10,832 bases of DNA from Baffinella frigidus (Eukaryota > Cryptophyceae > Cryptomonadales > Baffinellaceae): positions 37,330 through 48,161 of the forward strand of contig MU646942.1 of assembly GCA_026770585.1 (NCBI GenBank), written 5' to 3'. The position numbers and the translations under genes are program-made. The notes beneath the pieces are model-generated. The model ran no database searches. It had not been told where the DNA came from and saw only the letters and a list, made by a program, of their open reading frames with translations. This document shows positions 1-5,635 of the stretch, in pieces. Position 1 is the stretch's first letter. Every line of letters begins with the position of its first letter.

Positions 1-44
1 GCTGCCCCAGCCACACGCCTCTCCCGTCCCCCCTCCTCCCCATC

Positions 45-125
45 TTTTGGGGGTTTGGGGTTTGGGGTTTGGGGTTTGGTGGTTTGGGGTTTGGGGTTTG
101 GGGTTTGGGTTTTGGGTTTTGGGGG
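45..125 (+). repeat. Telomere-like TTTGGGG tandem array
   Basis: About eleven head-to-tail units of a 7-bp TTTGGGG motif, with a few imperfect units (TTTGGTGG, TTTGGG, TTTTGGG). It lies next to a C-rich stretch on the left and a poly-G run at 131-141 on the right. The motif resembles plant/algal TTTAGGG and ciliate TTTTGGGG telomere repeats but matches neither exactly. Unique sequence continues to the right and non-telomeric sequence lies to the left, so this is interstitial rather than a chromosome end. It may be a decayed telomere patch or a simple GT-rich satellite. The repeat is seen directly; its telomeric origin is inference. Confidence 0.85.
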
Positions 126-247
126 CAGGAGGGGGGGGGGGACACGGTTTATTAAGTTGACATACACGACCAAGTTGACAAAATTAATGACCGCTTCACG
201 CCAGGGGGAGAGGTGGGACCAGGCGTGAGGGCGCTAGCAGCCCATAC

Positions 248-399
248 TTATCTCAGCAAAGGGATTCTAAAATCCGTTTTCTTGAGTCATTTCCCCTTCA
301 AATCTGTCAACGTATGCGAAGAGAAAAGAATAAGTTGACGAATTTGTGTAGGAATTGACTTAAGAAAACGGATTTTAGAATCCCTTTTCTGAGATAAAT
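248..399. mobile_element. Foldback (MITE-like) element, ~150 bp
   Basis: The outer ~39 bp of the two arms (248-286 and about 361-399) are near-identical inverted copies beginning TTATCTCAG and containing GGGATTCTAAAATCCGTTTT. Weaker complementarity continues almost to the centre near 317-330, so nearly the whole element would fold into one hairpin. No coding capacity is visible. Structure and size fit a miniature inverted-repeat element. I could not define a target-site duplication, so the outer boundary is uncertain by a few bases. No second copy is seen in the window. Confidence 0.75.
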
Positions 400-945
400 A
401 CGCACCCCGAGGGGCGGGTCGGCATCATTTCTTGCACAACGCGCAACCGTCCTTCTAAGATTTGTACCACACGTCGGCCAATTTCGGAGGAACCCCCAGA
501 AATCCAACCGGGAATTGACTTTTGGCCCACGCCGATGCTGATTTGGCTGATTTTCTGATCTGAATGGCAGGTGCAAAACGACCACGCGGGGTGGTTGGGG
601 AAAGGAACGTCGCGCCCGCTAGGACGAGCTGACTGCACCACGCCAGACCACACGGTTACTCGAAGTTGTGGACACGCCCCGCCCCTAGGGGTGCCCTAGG
701 GTGGTCCTAGGCTCCTACCACCAACCCTCATTTCCCGAAGAGTGGGCGGGGGGCACCAGATCTAGGGTTGTTATATCGGACTTTTAGCTTCGCGTAGTTA
801 TGCCCGAAATGAGTTATGCAATGAATCAAGCCACTTAGCAGCGAGCGAAGACCTTTTCACCTCGAATCCAAGGCGAAATTCCGGTTAGGTTCCAGGGAAA
901 TGGATAATATTCTAGTAAAAATCATTTAGATGGACTGTATCCGTG
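400..945. other. No gene recognised; unassigned sequence with CCTAGG cluster
   Basis: Both strands contain only short open frames without coding-like codon use. A cluster of CCTAGG-type palindromes lies at about 684-710 (CCCCTAGGGG, CCCTAGGG, TCCTAGG). It is followed at 718-730 by one isolated terminal motif of the CCACCAACCC repeat family. The stretch 780-945 shows nothing else I can support. Confidence 0.5.
718..730 (+). repeat. Solo end of CCACCAACCC family
   Basis: CCACCAACCCTCA is identical to the terminal motif of the foldback elements at 6268 and 3609-3878. Here no opposing TGAGGGTTGGTGG end is visible within several hundred bases. It is therefore most simply a broken or deleted copy. 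The family's inner motif GACCAAATCG is also missing. Confidence 0.55.
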
Positions 946-1060
946 AAGCCCCCGGTGGCTACTTATACAGTAACGGAAACTCGGTCCGATACGGTAACGG
1001 AAACTCGGCCCAAAATGGGCCCAAAGTCCCTTCGTGGCTGCTAAGTGGGACCGGGGGCTT
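946..1060. repeat. Small inverted repeat enclosing a duplicated motif
   Basis: An 11-bp inverted pair, AAGCCCCCGGT (946-956) and ACCGGGGGCTT (1050-1060), encloses two direct copies of CGGTAACGGAAACTCGG-like sequence (about 969-985 and 988-1004; the first begins CAGT). A related GGTAACGGAAACTCGG lies far away near 2561. A short GGCCCA/TGGGCC hairpin lies near 1007-1020. It may be an old foldback remnant; no target duplication is visible. Confidence 0.5.
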
Positions 1061-1091
1061 GTGGGAGGAGGCTGGTGGCTGCTAAGTGGGA
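1034..1091 (+). repeat. 17-bp direct repeat, period 41
   Basis: GTGGCTGCTAAGTGGGA occurs at 1034-1050 and again, identical, at 1075-1091. It looks like a local tandem duplication. The right copy is followed by GGAGG and the left by CCGGG, so identity ends there. Confidence 0.7.
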
Positions 1092-1164
1092 GGAGGCGCT
1101 CGCCTTCCTTTGTCAACAACATATACTAGCTGCCTTTACAAACCGGCATATACGGCGAGAGGCA

Positions 1165-1259
1165 ACATTTGGCAATCGTCAAACGTGGTGGCGTGTTGAC
1201 ATTTGGTAATCGGCAAAAGTGGTGGCGTGTTGACATTTGGCAATCGGCAAAAGTGGTGG
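1165..1259 (+). repeat. 34-bp tandem repeat, ~2.8 copies
   Basis: Units begin at 1165, 1199 and 1233 with ACATTTGG(C/T)AATCG and continue GTGGTGGCGTGTTG. The third unit breaks off after GTGGTGGG. Units differ at only a few positions, so the amplification is fairly recent. Short overlapping open frames on both strands are by-products of the repeat and do not look coding. Confidence 0.85.
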
Positions 1260-1388
1260 GCTATCTCGAAGCCAAGGCTCGCTCGAAGCAGGCGCCCCCC
1301 CCCATACGCCGAGCAAGGACGTGACACAATTTTAAAGGAATTGAAAAAAAATCACCTGAATCCCGAGGGGAATGGACTTTTAAAACGA

Positions 1389-1422
1389 AAAAGCTGAGAC
1401 CGGGTTTCCGGCCTCGGCTTTT
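1389..1422. other. 15-bp stem hairpin with 4-base loop
   Basis: Arms 1389-1403 (AAAAGCTGAGACCGG) and 1408-1422 (CCGGCCTCGGCTTTT) pair with two mismatches (or wobble pairs) around a GTTT loop. The A-rich start and T-rich end resemble a rho-independent terminator. In a eukaryotic context with no adjacent gene, that reading has no support. It could be the core of a decayed foldback. Confidence 0.6.
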
Positions 1423-1592
1423 GAAAACGTGCTCGGGTCGCTCGATGGCGGGGGTTTCCGTGACCTTATCCGTAGGAACCCCCCTATGTCCCTACGGGTT
1501 GCCTACCGTAGGGTCGTAGGTCTTATCGCTCAGGGGTTACTCAAAATCCGAGGGGTCTACCTTGCAGCCAAGGCTCGCTCGTTGCAGGCTGG

Positions 1593-1828
1593 CCCCCCAT
1601 GCGCCGAGCGTAGTTAAGGCCGCTGCGCCAGCCATAGGGTTTAGTTATCGTGGGTTGTTGTGGGTATCTAGGCTCTAATTGGGTTATTGTGGGTATCTAG
1701 GCTCTAATTGGGTTATTGTGGGTATCTAGGCTCTAATTGGGTTATTGTGGGTATCTAGGCTCTAAGTTATTGTGGGCATCTAGGCTCTGAGAAAACCTAC
1801 GGATGCAAGGTTATGCAGACTCCAAACG
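1593..1828 (+). repeat. Composite repeat block, copy 1
   Basis: The block has three parts in order. The left module is CCCCCCATGCGCCGAGCGTA followed by GGCCGCTGCGCCAGCC. The middle is the 29-bp tandem array (1652-1790). The right module contains GGATGCAAGGTTATGCAGAC and ends TCCAAACG. The same order recurs at 1925-2123 and, with an altered middle, at 2126-2326. A further left extension, AGCCAAGGCTCGCTCG (about 1567-1582), also precedes a CCCCCATACGCCGAGC motif near 1269-1313. No coding potential is evident. The repeating order suggests a satellite-like larger unit or a dispersed element with an internal minisatellite. Confidence 0.8.
1652..1790 (+). repeat. 29-bp minisatellite, ~4.8 copies
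   Basis: Period-29 units start at 1652, 1681, 1710 and 1739, each GGGTTATTGTGGG plus TATCTAGGCTCTAATT. The first has GTTGTTG in place of GTTATTG, and the last, shortened unit ends CTCTGA. Middle copies are identical to each other, while the end copies have diverged, the usual pattern of a tandem array turning over from its centre. Confidence 0.9.
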
Positions 1829-1924
1829 TCATTGCATGCCTAAAATAGCATACACACCCTTATCTTCGGCGTCGGAAGCCTAAGAAAGCGGGACAGATTC
1901 TGTCGTGTTCCGAAATTAAAACGG
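1829..1924. other. Spacer between composite repeat blocks; no gene
   Basis: This stretch of under 100 bp separates blocks 1 and 2. It contains a short GCATGC palindrome and a CTTCGGCGTCGGAAG hairpin-like motif near 1864-1878. No other copy is visible in the window. Confidence 0.5.
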
Positions 1925-2123
1925 CCCCCCCATACGCCGAGCGTAGTTATGGCCGCTGCGTCAGCCGTAGGGTTGAGTTATTGTGGGTTGGTGTGGGTAT
2001 CTAGGCTCTAATTGGGTTATTGTAGGTATCTAGGCTCTATTGTGGGTATCTAGGCTCTAAGTTATTGTGGGAATCTAGGCCTTGAGAGAACCTAAAGATG
2101 CAAGGTTATGCGGACTCCAAACG
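1925..2123 (+). repeat. Composite repeat block, copy 2
   Basis: Begins CCCCCCCATACGCCGAGCGT with GGCCGCTGCGTCAGCC, has a 29-bp array at 1985-2085 that has lost part of one unit, and ends with GATGCAAGGTTATGCGGACT and CCAAACG. The order of parts matches copy 1. It joins directly to copy 3 at 2123-2126, so copies 2 and 3 are tandem. Confidence 0.8.
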
Positions 2124-2125
2124 GT

Positions 2126-2326
2126 CCCCCCATACGCCGAGCGTAGTCATGGCCGCTGCGTCAGCCACGGTTTGGGGCCCATCGACTGTTTAATCACTCA
2201 ACCCAAGGCTGAAGGGCCTATCTAGGACCTGTATCGAGAGTAATACAGGAGAGAAGAGAAGTTTAGTTAGTGTGGGTATCTAGGCTCTACGGGCTCCTAC
2301 GGATGCAAGATCATGCAGACTCCAAA
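2126..2326 (+). repeat. Composite repeat block, copy 3 (altered middle)
   Basis: The left module (CCCCCATACGCCGAGCGTAG, GGCCGCTGCGTCAGCC) and the right module (CTACGGATGCAAGATCATGC, GACTCCAAAG) are kept. The array is reduced to one TATCTAGGCTCTA near 2277-2289. About 85 bp of other sequence replaces the rest, including a 7-bp stem CCTGTAT/ATACAGG (2229-2250). Part of that filler (TAATCACTCAACCCAAGGCT) resembles sequence after the decayed left module near 2873. Confidence 0.7.
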
Positions 2327-2346
2327 GCAGATTGGTCAATCCACTG

Positions 2347-2518
2347 CCACGCAAGAGTGTAGGGCAGAGTGGCCTGCAGGAGAAATAGTCAGATCTGACT
2401 ATTTTTTAAGTTCATAAGTGGACATTCTCCCCAGAGAAAAATCGAAATTTCGGAAAGTTGGTACAAATTCCGTGTGAACTGACTTGTTTTCCTAGGTCAG
2501 CCCTACACTCTTGCGTGG
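2347..2518. mobile_element. Foldback element with 19-bp perfect TIR
   Basis: Terminal arms 2347-2365 and 2500-2518 (CCACGCAAGAGTGTAGGGC and its exact reverse complement) bound 172 bp of non-coding sequence. Complementarity continues weakly inward and, with a one-base shift, outward (CCACTG against CCACA), so the true ends may lie a few bases further out. It contains a 22-bp perfect palindrome at 2383-2404. A MITE-like element is the best reading. No clear target-site duplication was found and no second copy is present. Confidence 0.75.
2383..2404. other. 22-bp perfect palindrome
   Basis: Two 11-bp halves, AAATAGTCAGA and TCTGACTATTT, meet without a spacer and centre on AGATCT. It lies inside the foldback element near its left arm rather than at the centre, so it is not merely the element's own dyad. 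Confidence 0.85.
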
Positions 2519-2684
2519 TGTGGCATCCCGTAAGGACATAGGAGGGTTCCTACGGATAAGGTAACGGAAACTCGGGCTCTCAGCGCCCGAAAATCCCTTT
2601 GTAGCCCGCTGTGTGGCTGTTTGGTCTCACCAATAATGGCGATTAGTGAATCTACTTTGGAGGCCTCACAACCTACCATCCTTA

Positions 2685-2785
2685 TCCCTTAAGTGACCAG
2701 GCCGTCAAATTTGATGGCCAAGAGGTCCTAGGCAGGTCCTAGGGTCCTACGGTAGGGCGTATGAGCCTACTGGGCACTTAGGGGA
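2685..2785. mobile_element. 101-bp TA-target MITE, family ATCCCTTAAGTGGCCAG, copy 1
   Basis: The terminal repeats are TCCCTTAAGTGACCAG on the left and the complement of CTGGGCACTTAGGGGA on the right, with two mismatches. TA lies directly outside both ends (2683-2684, 2786-2787), as expected for a Tc1/mariner-type TA duplication. The interior holds GTCAAATTTGATGGCC, two TCCTAGG motifs and the palindromic word CCTACGGTAGG. There is no coding capacity. Copy 2 at 2922-3022 has exactly the same length. The superfamily is inferred from the TA duplication only. Confidence 0.88.
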
Positions 2786-2802
2786 TAGCCGAGATACCCA
2801 CA

Positions 2803-2862
2803 GTCATGGCCGCTGCGTTAGCCATGGGTTAGGGCTTAGGTATGGCCGCTGCGTTTCACCAT
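2803..2862 (+). repeat. Decayed left modules of the composite repeat
   Basis: AGTCATGGCCGCTGCGTTAG (2803-2822) and TATGGCCGCTGCGTTTCACC (2841-2860) are two close copies of the GGCCGCTGCG module that starts each composite repeat block. The array and the right module are absent here. It shows that the composite block extends, in broken form, between the two 101-bp MITE copies. Confidence 0.6.
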
Positions 2863-2921
2863 AGACGTTTGGATCACTCATATGTCCAGGCTTCAGAGCA
2901 ATAAAGAAGCAAAATAAGTTA

Positions 2922-3022
2922 TCCCTTAAGTGGCCAGGCAGTCAAATTTGACGGCCAAGAGGTCCTAGGCAGGTCCTAGGGCCCTACGGTAGGGCGTCAG
3001 AGCCTACTGGCCACTTGAGGGA
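2922..3022. mobile_element. 101-bp TA-target MITE, copy 2
   Basis: Ends TCCCTTAAGTGGCCAG and CTGGCCACTTGAGGGA, with one mismatch between arms and TA on each side (2920-2921, 3023-3024). The interior matches copy 1 at most positions, including AGGTCCTAGGCAGGTCCTAG and CCTACGGTAGG. The two copies have identical lengths and lie 237 bp apart in the same orientation. The same TAGCCG follows both ends, so duplication of a larger segment cannot be fully excluded, though the left flanks differ. Confidence 0.88.
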
Positions 3023-3054
3023 TAGCCGCTACGTTTCGAGGACCGTCTCAACTC

Positions 3055-3192
3055 TACACGGTGGGCTACGAAGGTTTCGTTGGGGCCGGAATTCCGGGTG
3101 TAACGTGACCAATTTGCACTAGAAAACGCCTTAAAGTTAGTTGTCTTCAGGCAAGTTGACTTTTGGTGAAAGGTTCGTAGTCCACCGTGTGG
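3055..3192 (-). mobile_element. CGGTGGACTACGAACC foldback, copy 1 (inverted relative to copy 2)
   Basis: Arms at about 3056-3079 and 3168-3191 are imperfect inverted repeats (ACACGGTGGGCTACGAAG against the complement of TTCGTAGTCCACCGTGT). The whole interval, read on the minus strand, aligns with 4231-4364 with scattered differences and small gaps. Shared inner landmarks include AAGTCAACTTGCC-like and CAAATTGGTCACGT motifs. Two opposite-strand copies with matching ends support a dispersed element. No target duplication is clear. Confidence 0.78.
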
Positions 3193-3215
3193 TAGGCCAC
3201 CGCCTCACCTTAAGA

Positions 3216-3471
3216 CCATCAGCGGCAGCGGCAACTTAGGCCACGCCAGGTCAGAAGTCGATATTTCATTTTTACTACACGAACTGCAAGTAAAGTTGAT
3301 TCTACCCGGGAAACACGCCAAAAGTGTTGGGAATTGGAGCCGGTGCTGGGCGCAACAATGTTTTGAAAAAAGAATTTGTACCAGGATGAGCCATCTATTG
3401 TGAACGCGTGTGTCTGAAAATCCCACTTTCTGCCCTGGCGTGGCCATCAGCGGCAGCCTCAACTTAGGCCA
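3216..3471 (+). repeat. 28-bp direct repeat pair
   Basis: Copies at 3216-3243 and 3444-3471 both start CCATCAGCGGCAGC and end CAACTTAGGCCA, differing at two bases. They lie 228 bp apart. On the minus strand they fall inside one open frame (3615 to 3205) and give a repeated WPKL(R/P)LPLM peptide. That frame has no other coding features, so I treat it as repeat-derived. Confidence 0.75.
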
Positions 3472-3490
3472 ACCCCCGAGTGTATTTATC

Positions 3491-3528
3491 GGACGTGCCC
3501 CGTACCAACAAGGATTCTCTGGTACTAA
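3491..3528 (+). repeat. 38-bp perfect dispersed inverted repeat, left copy
   Basis: This 38-bp segment, starting GGACGTGCCCCGTACCAACA and ending TCTGGTACTAA, is the exact reverse complement of 4491-4528. It contains an internal GTACCA...TGGTAC dyad. The left and right flanks of the pair do not match in the way a single large inversion would predict, so these look like two independent insertions or a conserved sub-element. Confidence 0.85.
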
Positions 3529-3608
3529 CCTAGGACGTGCCGCCAGCCGATACGGAGACACAGGTGACTGATTCTCCACGTTATCGTGTCTCACGCGGTT
3601 ATCGTGTC

Positions 3609-3829
3609 CCACCACACCTCACGGGCGGACCAAATCGACGATTGTCGACCTTCTGTGCAAACCGCTTTTAAAACCACTTTTTAAAAAGTCTCCCAAAACC
3701 CGACCTTTGTGGGAGAATGTGACTTTTGACCTTGTATTGTTTCTGTCAGCGGGGTCACTTTCGACCCCGCTGCAAGGGGACAATGGCTCCAAGAATTCGC
3801 TGATTTGGTCTCATCATGAGGGTTGGTGG
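3609..3829. mobile_element. CCACCAACCC-family foldback, copy 1 (~221 bp)
   Basis: The left end CCACCACACCTCACGG is followed by GACCAAATCGACGATT. The right end, read in complement, is CCACCAACCCTCATG followed by GAGACCAAATCAGCGAATTC. The interior has a 10-bp stem hairpin CAGCGGGGTC/GACCCCGCTG at 3747-3772. There is no coding capacity. Other copies lie at 6268-6416, 9075-9224 and 10114-10308. The element follows a TTATCGTGTC direct repeat (3581-3590 and 3599-3608). Flanking bases (TC left, TG right) give no clean duplication. Confidence 0.75.
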
Positions 3830-3878
3830 TGATCCCCCACCAACCCTCATGTTAGAGGATCCCCCACCAACCCTCATG
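3815..3878. repeat. Cluster of back-to-back CCACCAACCC ends
   Basis: The right end of the preceding element (CATGAGGGTTGGTGG, 3815-3829) faces an identical inverted end at 3837-3851, giving 15-bp arms around a 7-base spacer. A 21-bp segment at 3831-3851 (GATCCCCCACCAACCC...) is repeated exactly at 3858-3878. Three ends within 65 bp suggest repeated insertion at one site followed by deletion, or rearranged termini. Confidence 0.8.
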
Positions 3879-3907
3879 TCTCCACCTCTGCGGAGCACCC
3901 TCTGTTA

Positions 3908-4078
3908 GAGCGCTGTGCAGAGAAGTTGGCCCCGGGAAATAATGGGAAATCGAGAAATTGGGGCCATTTGGTCAACTTTTGAGAAATTTAGTACCATGAA
4001 TTTCTCAAAAGTGGACAAAATGGCTCCAATTTCCCCATTTTCCCATTTTTCGGTGGCCAACTTCTCTGCACAGCGCTC
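3908..4078. mobile_element. 171-bp TA-target foldback MITE (TIR GAGCGCTGTGCAGAG)
   Basis: The outer 24 bp of each arm are exactly complementary (GAGCGCTGTGCAGAGAAGTT plus GGCC). Weaker pairing continues to the centre, giving arms of about 80 bp around a short loop. TA flanks both ends (3906-3907, 4079-4080). The sequence on either side of the TA reads TTA and TATCGTGTCTCGCGCGG. The same words occur uninterrupted as TTATCGTGTCTCACGCGG at 3581-3598, which acts as an internal empty-site comparison. Small open frames on both strands are consequences of the dyad. Tc1/mariner-like classification rests on TA alone. Confidence 0.9.
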
Positions 4079-4080
4079 TA

Positions 4081-4230
4081 TCGTGTCTCGCGCGGATCTC
4101 ATATCGAAACACTTGTCATTGATAAACTTGGTTGTATGAAATTCTTGAGTTGAGTGATACAATAGTTGATGAGCCTTAAGAAGCGGGCCCGCCTCGGAGA
4201 AAGGGTTTAGTTTACGGTCGTGGGACACCC
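4081..4230. other. No feature recognised
   Basis: This segment lies between the 171-bp foldback and the next element. It shows no repeat copy elsewhere in the window beyond the CGTGTCTCGCGCGG words at its start, and no convincing open frame. Confidence 0.4.
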
Positions 4231-4364
4231 CCACTTGGTGGACTACGAACCTTTCATCAAAAGTGAACTTACCTTAAGACAATTAACTTGAAGGATTTTT
4301 TAATGCAAATTGGTCACGTAACACCCCGGAATCAAGGGTCGACGAAACCCTCGAAGCCCACCGT
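4231..4364 (+). mobile_element. CGGTGGACTACGAACC foldback, copy 2
   Basis: Aligns end to end, in opposite orientation, with 3055-3192. The left arm is CCACTTGGTGGACTACGAAC and CTTTCATC; the right arm is GACGAAACCCTCGAAGCC followed by CACCGTGA. Interior landmarks AAGTGAACTTACCTTAAGAC and CAAATTGGTCACGTAACACC are shared with copy 1. No coding capacity. The two copies have diverged noticeably, so the insertions are not very recent. Confidence 0.78.
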
Positions 4365-4438
4365 GAGGAGGGGCGCGATAGTGGGGACGGTGTCCACCGC
4401 GGTGGAAAATCGAGTTTCTGGTCTTGTCCAAAAACGAC

Positions 4439-4459
4439 CTGAGAATCCCGGATTCTCAG
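4439..4459. other. 10-bp stem hairpin
   Basis: CTGAGAATCC (4439-4448) and GGATTCTCAG (4450-4459) are exact complements separated by a single C. The stem cannot close that tightly, so the outer pairs would form around a larger loop in single strands. It lies 31 bp before the 38-bp repeat copy at 4491. Confidence 0.7.
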
Positions 4460-4490
4460 CTTTTTGACTTTCCGCCCACAAGAAGAGGCC

Positions 4491-4528
4491 TTAGTACCAG
4501 AGAATCCTTGTTGGTACGGGGCACGTCC
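4491..4528 (-). repeat. 38-bp perfect dispersed inverted repeat, right copy
   Basis: Exact reverse complement of 3491-3528, lying 1000 bp to the right. The flanking sequences differ. Perfect identity among diverged neighbours suggests either recent copying or sequence constraint. Confidence 0.85.
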
Positions 4529-4950
4529 GGGGTCTCCCGCGTCGCGCACACCGCAGCCGCATTCCTGATCCCAAACGCTAAACCTCAGGTGACGCGCGCC
4601 CTGGCCCGTAGGGTCCTAGGCGGGGCAGTTTCTTATGCGACGTACCCACCTACCGCAGGGGGCACGACGCGCTGGCAAGACGGTCGGACACGTGACGGTG
4701 GAGGGTTTTGTGTGCCGAGCGGGGCAGGGCGGGGCAGGGGGGGGTAGAGGGACCTTTTGAGGTCCATTTTGAACTCCAACCCCCTGGGCACCGCCGTTCC
4801 TGCTCCAAAGGCCACGCCCGGTCAAACACCATAATCCACCGTTGCCTTAAGTTAACAGAGGTTCCACTTTTGCTTTGAGACGTTCCCACTCTCGACTTTT
4901 GTCTCGGTGGGCAGCGCTCGTTGAAAGGCAGTCGAGAAGCAAGAGGAATT
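4529..4950. other. GC-rich stretch without a recognisable gene
   Basis: Frames are open on both strands here because the sequence is GC-rich and short of stop codons. None shows a known motif or codon bias that stands out from the opposite strand. A CGGGGCAGGG direct repeat precedes a G-run at about 4718-4745. A CCTAGG motif lies near 4615. Exonic content cannot be excluded. Confidence 0.4.
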
Positions 4951-4952
4951 TC

Positions 4953-5112
4953 CAGCTCTGCCTGCGTTTTATCCTGGCGCGTCCTCAAGGCTTTATATTC
5001 GCCCTTTTGTACTGGATTTCTGCTCGTAAATACTTTGAAGGACGAGCCAGAATAAACCTCTGGCAGAGCTAGAGTTTCAGTCGAGACGCCGTATTTACGA
5101 GCAGAAATCCAG
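4953..5112. repeat. Interleaved inverted repeats (a-b-a'-b')
   Basis: Pair b is a perfect 22-bp inverted repeat, 5012-5033 (CTGGATTTCTGCTCGTAA...) and 5091-5112. Pair a joins about 4954-4995 (AGCTCTGCC...TCCTGGCGCGTCCT) with about 5034-5070 (AGGACGAGCCAGAATAA...GGCAGAGCT), imperfectly. The order a, b, a', b' means the two helices cross, as in a pseudoknot, rather than nesting as in a simple foldback. CAGTCGAGA also occurs twice, near 4930 and 5079. It may be an element with a rearranged arm or two overlapping insertions. Confidence 0.75.
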
Positions 5113-5164
5113 GACTCAGAGAGCATGTTCATAGTCAGGAAACTTCTCAAACGTAGGGTAATAT

Positions 5165-5202
5165 GCATACGGTGTAGGACTACGGTAGCCCCCAGGGCGT
5201 TG
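5165..5202 (+). repeat. Dispersed repeat R (GCATACGGTG...), copy 1
   Basis: GCATACGGTGTAGGACTACG followed by GTAGCCCCCAGGGCGTT. It matches the copies at 5598-5635 and 5740-5777 with a few differences and carries the CTACGGTAG word. A poly-G tract follows directly, ending the similarity. Confidence 0.75.
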
Positions 5203-5430
5203 GGGGGGGGGTCGCTTTCTTATGAGCGAGGTGTACACCCCTGTAGGGAGATAGACCGGTCTACTATATCAATCGATATCACGTCTCTCTCTCAGCTTGG
5301 AGAGATTGATAATTTATTGCCAAACAACCAGCGTCAGCGCCGCACATGCTACGCTTTGTGCCACTTACTGTACCCCGTGTCGGCCGCTCATACGAGCATG
5401 TTCCGGATGGATTCTAACTCCACCTCCTAC
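5203..5430. other. No gene recognised; unassigned sequence
   Basis: An open plus-strand frame (5125-5502) crosses this interval but also runs through repeat copy R and into the 93-bp MITE, and its product shows no known motif. A short TCTCTC...GAGAGA stem lies near 5285-5307. I do not annotate a gene here. Confidence 0.45.
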
Positions 5431-5452
5431 AGGGCGTTTGCAAGAGACGCGG
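5431..5452 (+). repeat. 22-bp motif shared with 5769-5790
   Basis: AGGGCGTTTGCAAGAGACGC plus GG recurs with one difference at 5769-5790, where it forms the right end of repeat R copy 3. The similarity then continues weakly (GCGGCTATCCGTCTGAG against GCAGCTACCGGTCTCGAG) into what is the left end of the 93-bp MITE in this copy. Confidence 0.65.
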
Positions 5453-5457
5453 CCTTA

Positions 5458-5550
5458 GCGGCTATCCGTCTGAGTACGTCTGAGAAAGTAAATTCACTGT
5501 AAAATCATCCCAGGTTCAGGCTAGATTAAATGGCGCAGACATATAGCCAC
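5458..5550. mobile_element. TA-target MITE (TIR GTGGCTATACGTCTGCGC), copy 1, 93 bp
   Basis: The left end GCGGCTATCCGTCTGAG and right end CGCAGACATATAGCCAC are inverted repeats. TA lies outside both ends (5456-5457, 5551-5552). Inside is AGTAAATTCACTG, matching the palindromic AGTGAATTCACTG of copy 2 at 9701-9799. No coding capacity. Its left arm may itself contain a small duplication (CGTCTGAG twice). Confidence 0.8.
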
Positions 5551-5597
5551 TAGGCGCCCCCAGGCCCTCCAGCCCAATTACATATGCCAATTAATAC

Positions 5598-5635
5598 GCA
5601 TACGGTGGTGGACTACGGTAGCCCCTAGGGTGTTG
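5598..5635 (+). repeat. Dispersed repeat R, copy 2
   Basis: GCATACGGTGGTGGACTACG then GTAGCCCCTAGGGTGTTG. It is identical to copy 3 except at the last base. It carries CTACGGTAG and a CCCCTAGGG near-palindrome. Confidence 0.8.

Noticed and set aside
142-247. Repeated AAGTTGACA words as possible bacterial -35 boxes
   Set aside because: No -10 partner or downstream gene is visible, and the word recurs elsewhere in unrelated non-coding contexts.
1389-1422. Terminator-like hairpin with A- and T-rich flanks
   Set aside because: The window appears nuclear eukaryotic and no gene ends there, so a bacterial-type terminator call is not justified.
1593-2326. CRISPR-like array from the regularly spaced 29-bp repeats
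   Set aside because: The units are contiguous tandem copies without unique spacers, and no cas-like genes are present.
3205-3615. 136-codon minus-strand open frame
   Set aside because: It contains two copies of a dispersed 28-bp repeat and one copy of the 38-bp inverted repeat, has no recognisable motif and shows no coding-type codon bias.
4650-5168. 172-codon minus-strand open frame, the longest in the window
   Set aside because: It spans a G-run and both arms of the interleaved inverted repeats. The composition is GC-driven and no domain is seen.
5125-5502. 125-codon plus-strand open frame
   Set aside because: It starts just after the right inverted-repeat arm of the interleaved structure, runs through repeat R and ends inside a 93-bp MITE, with no protein-like features.
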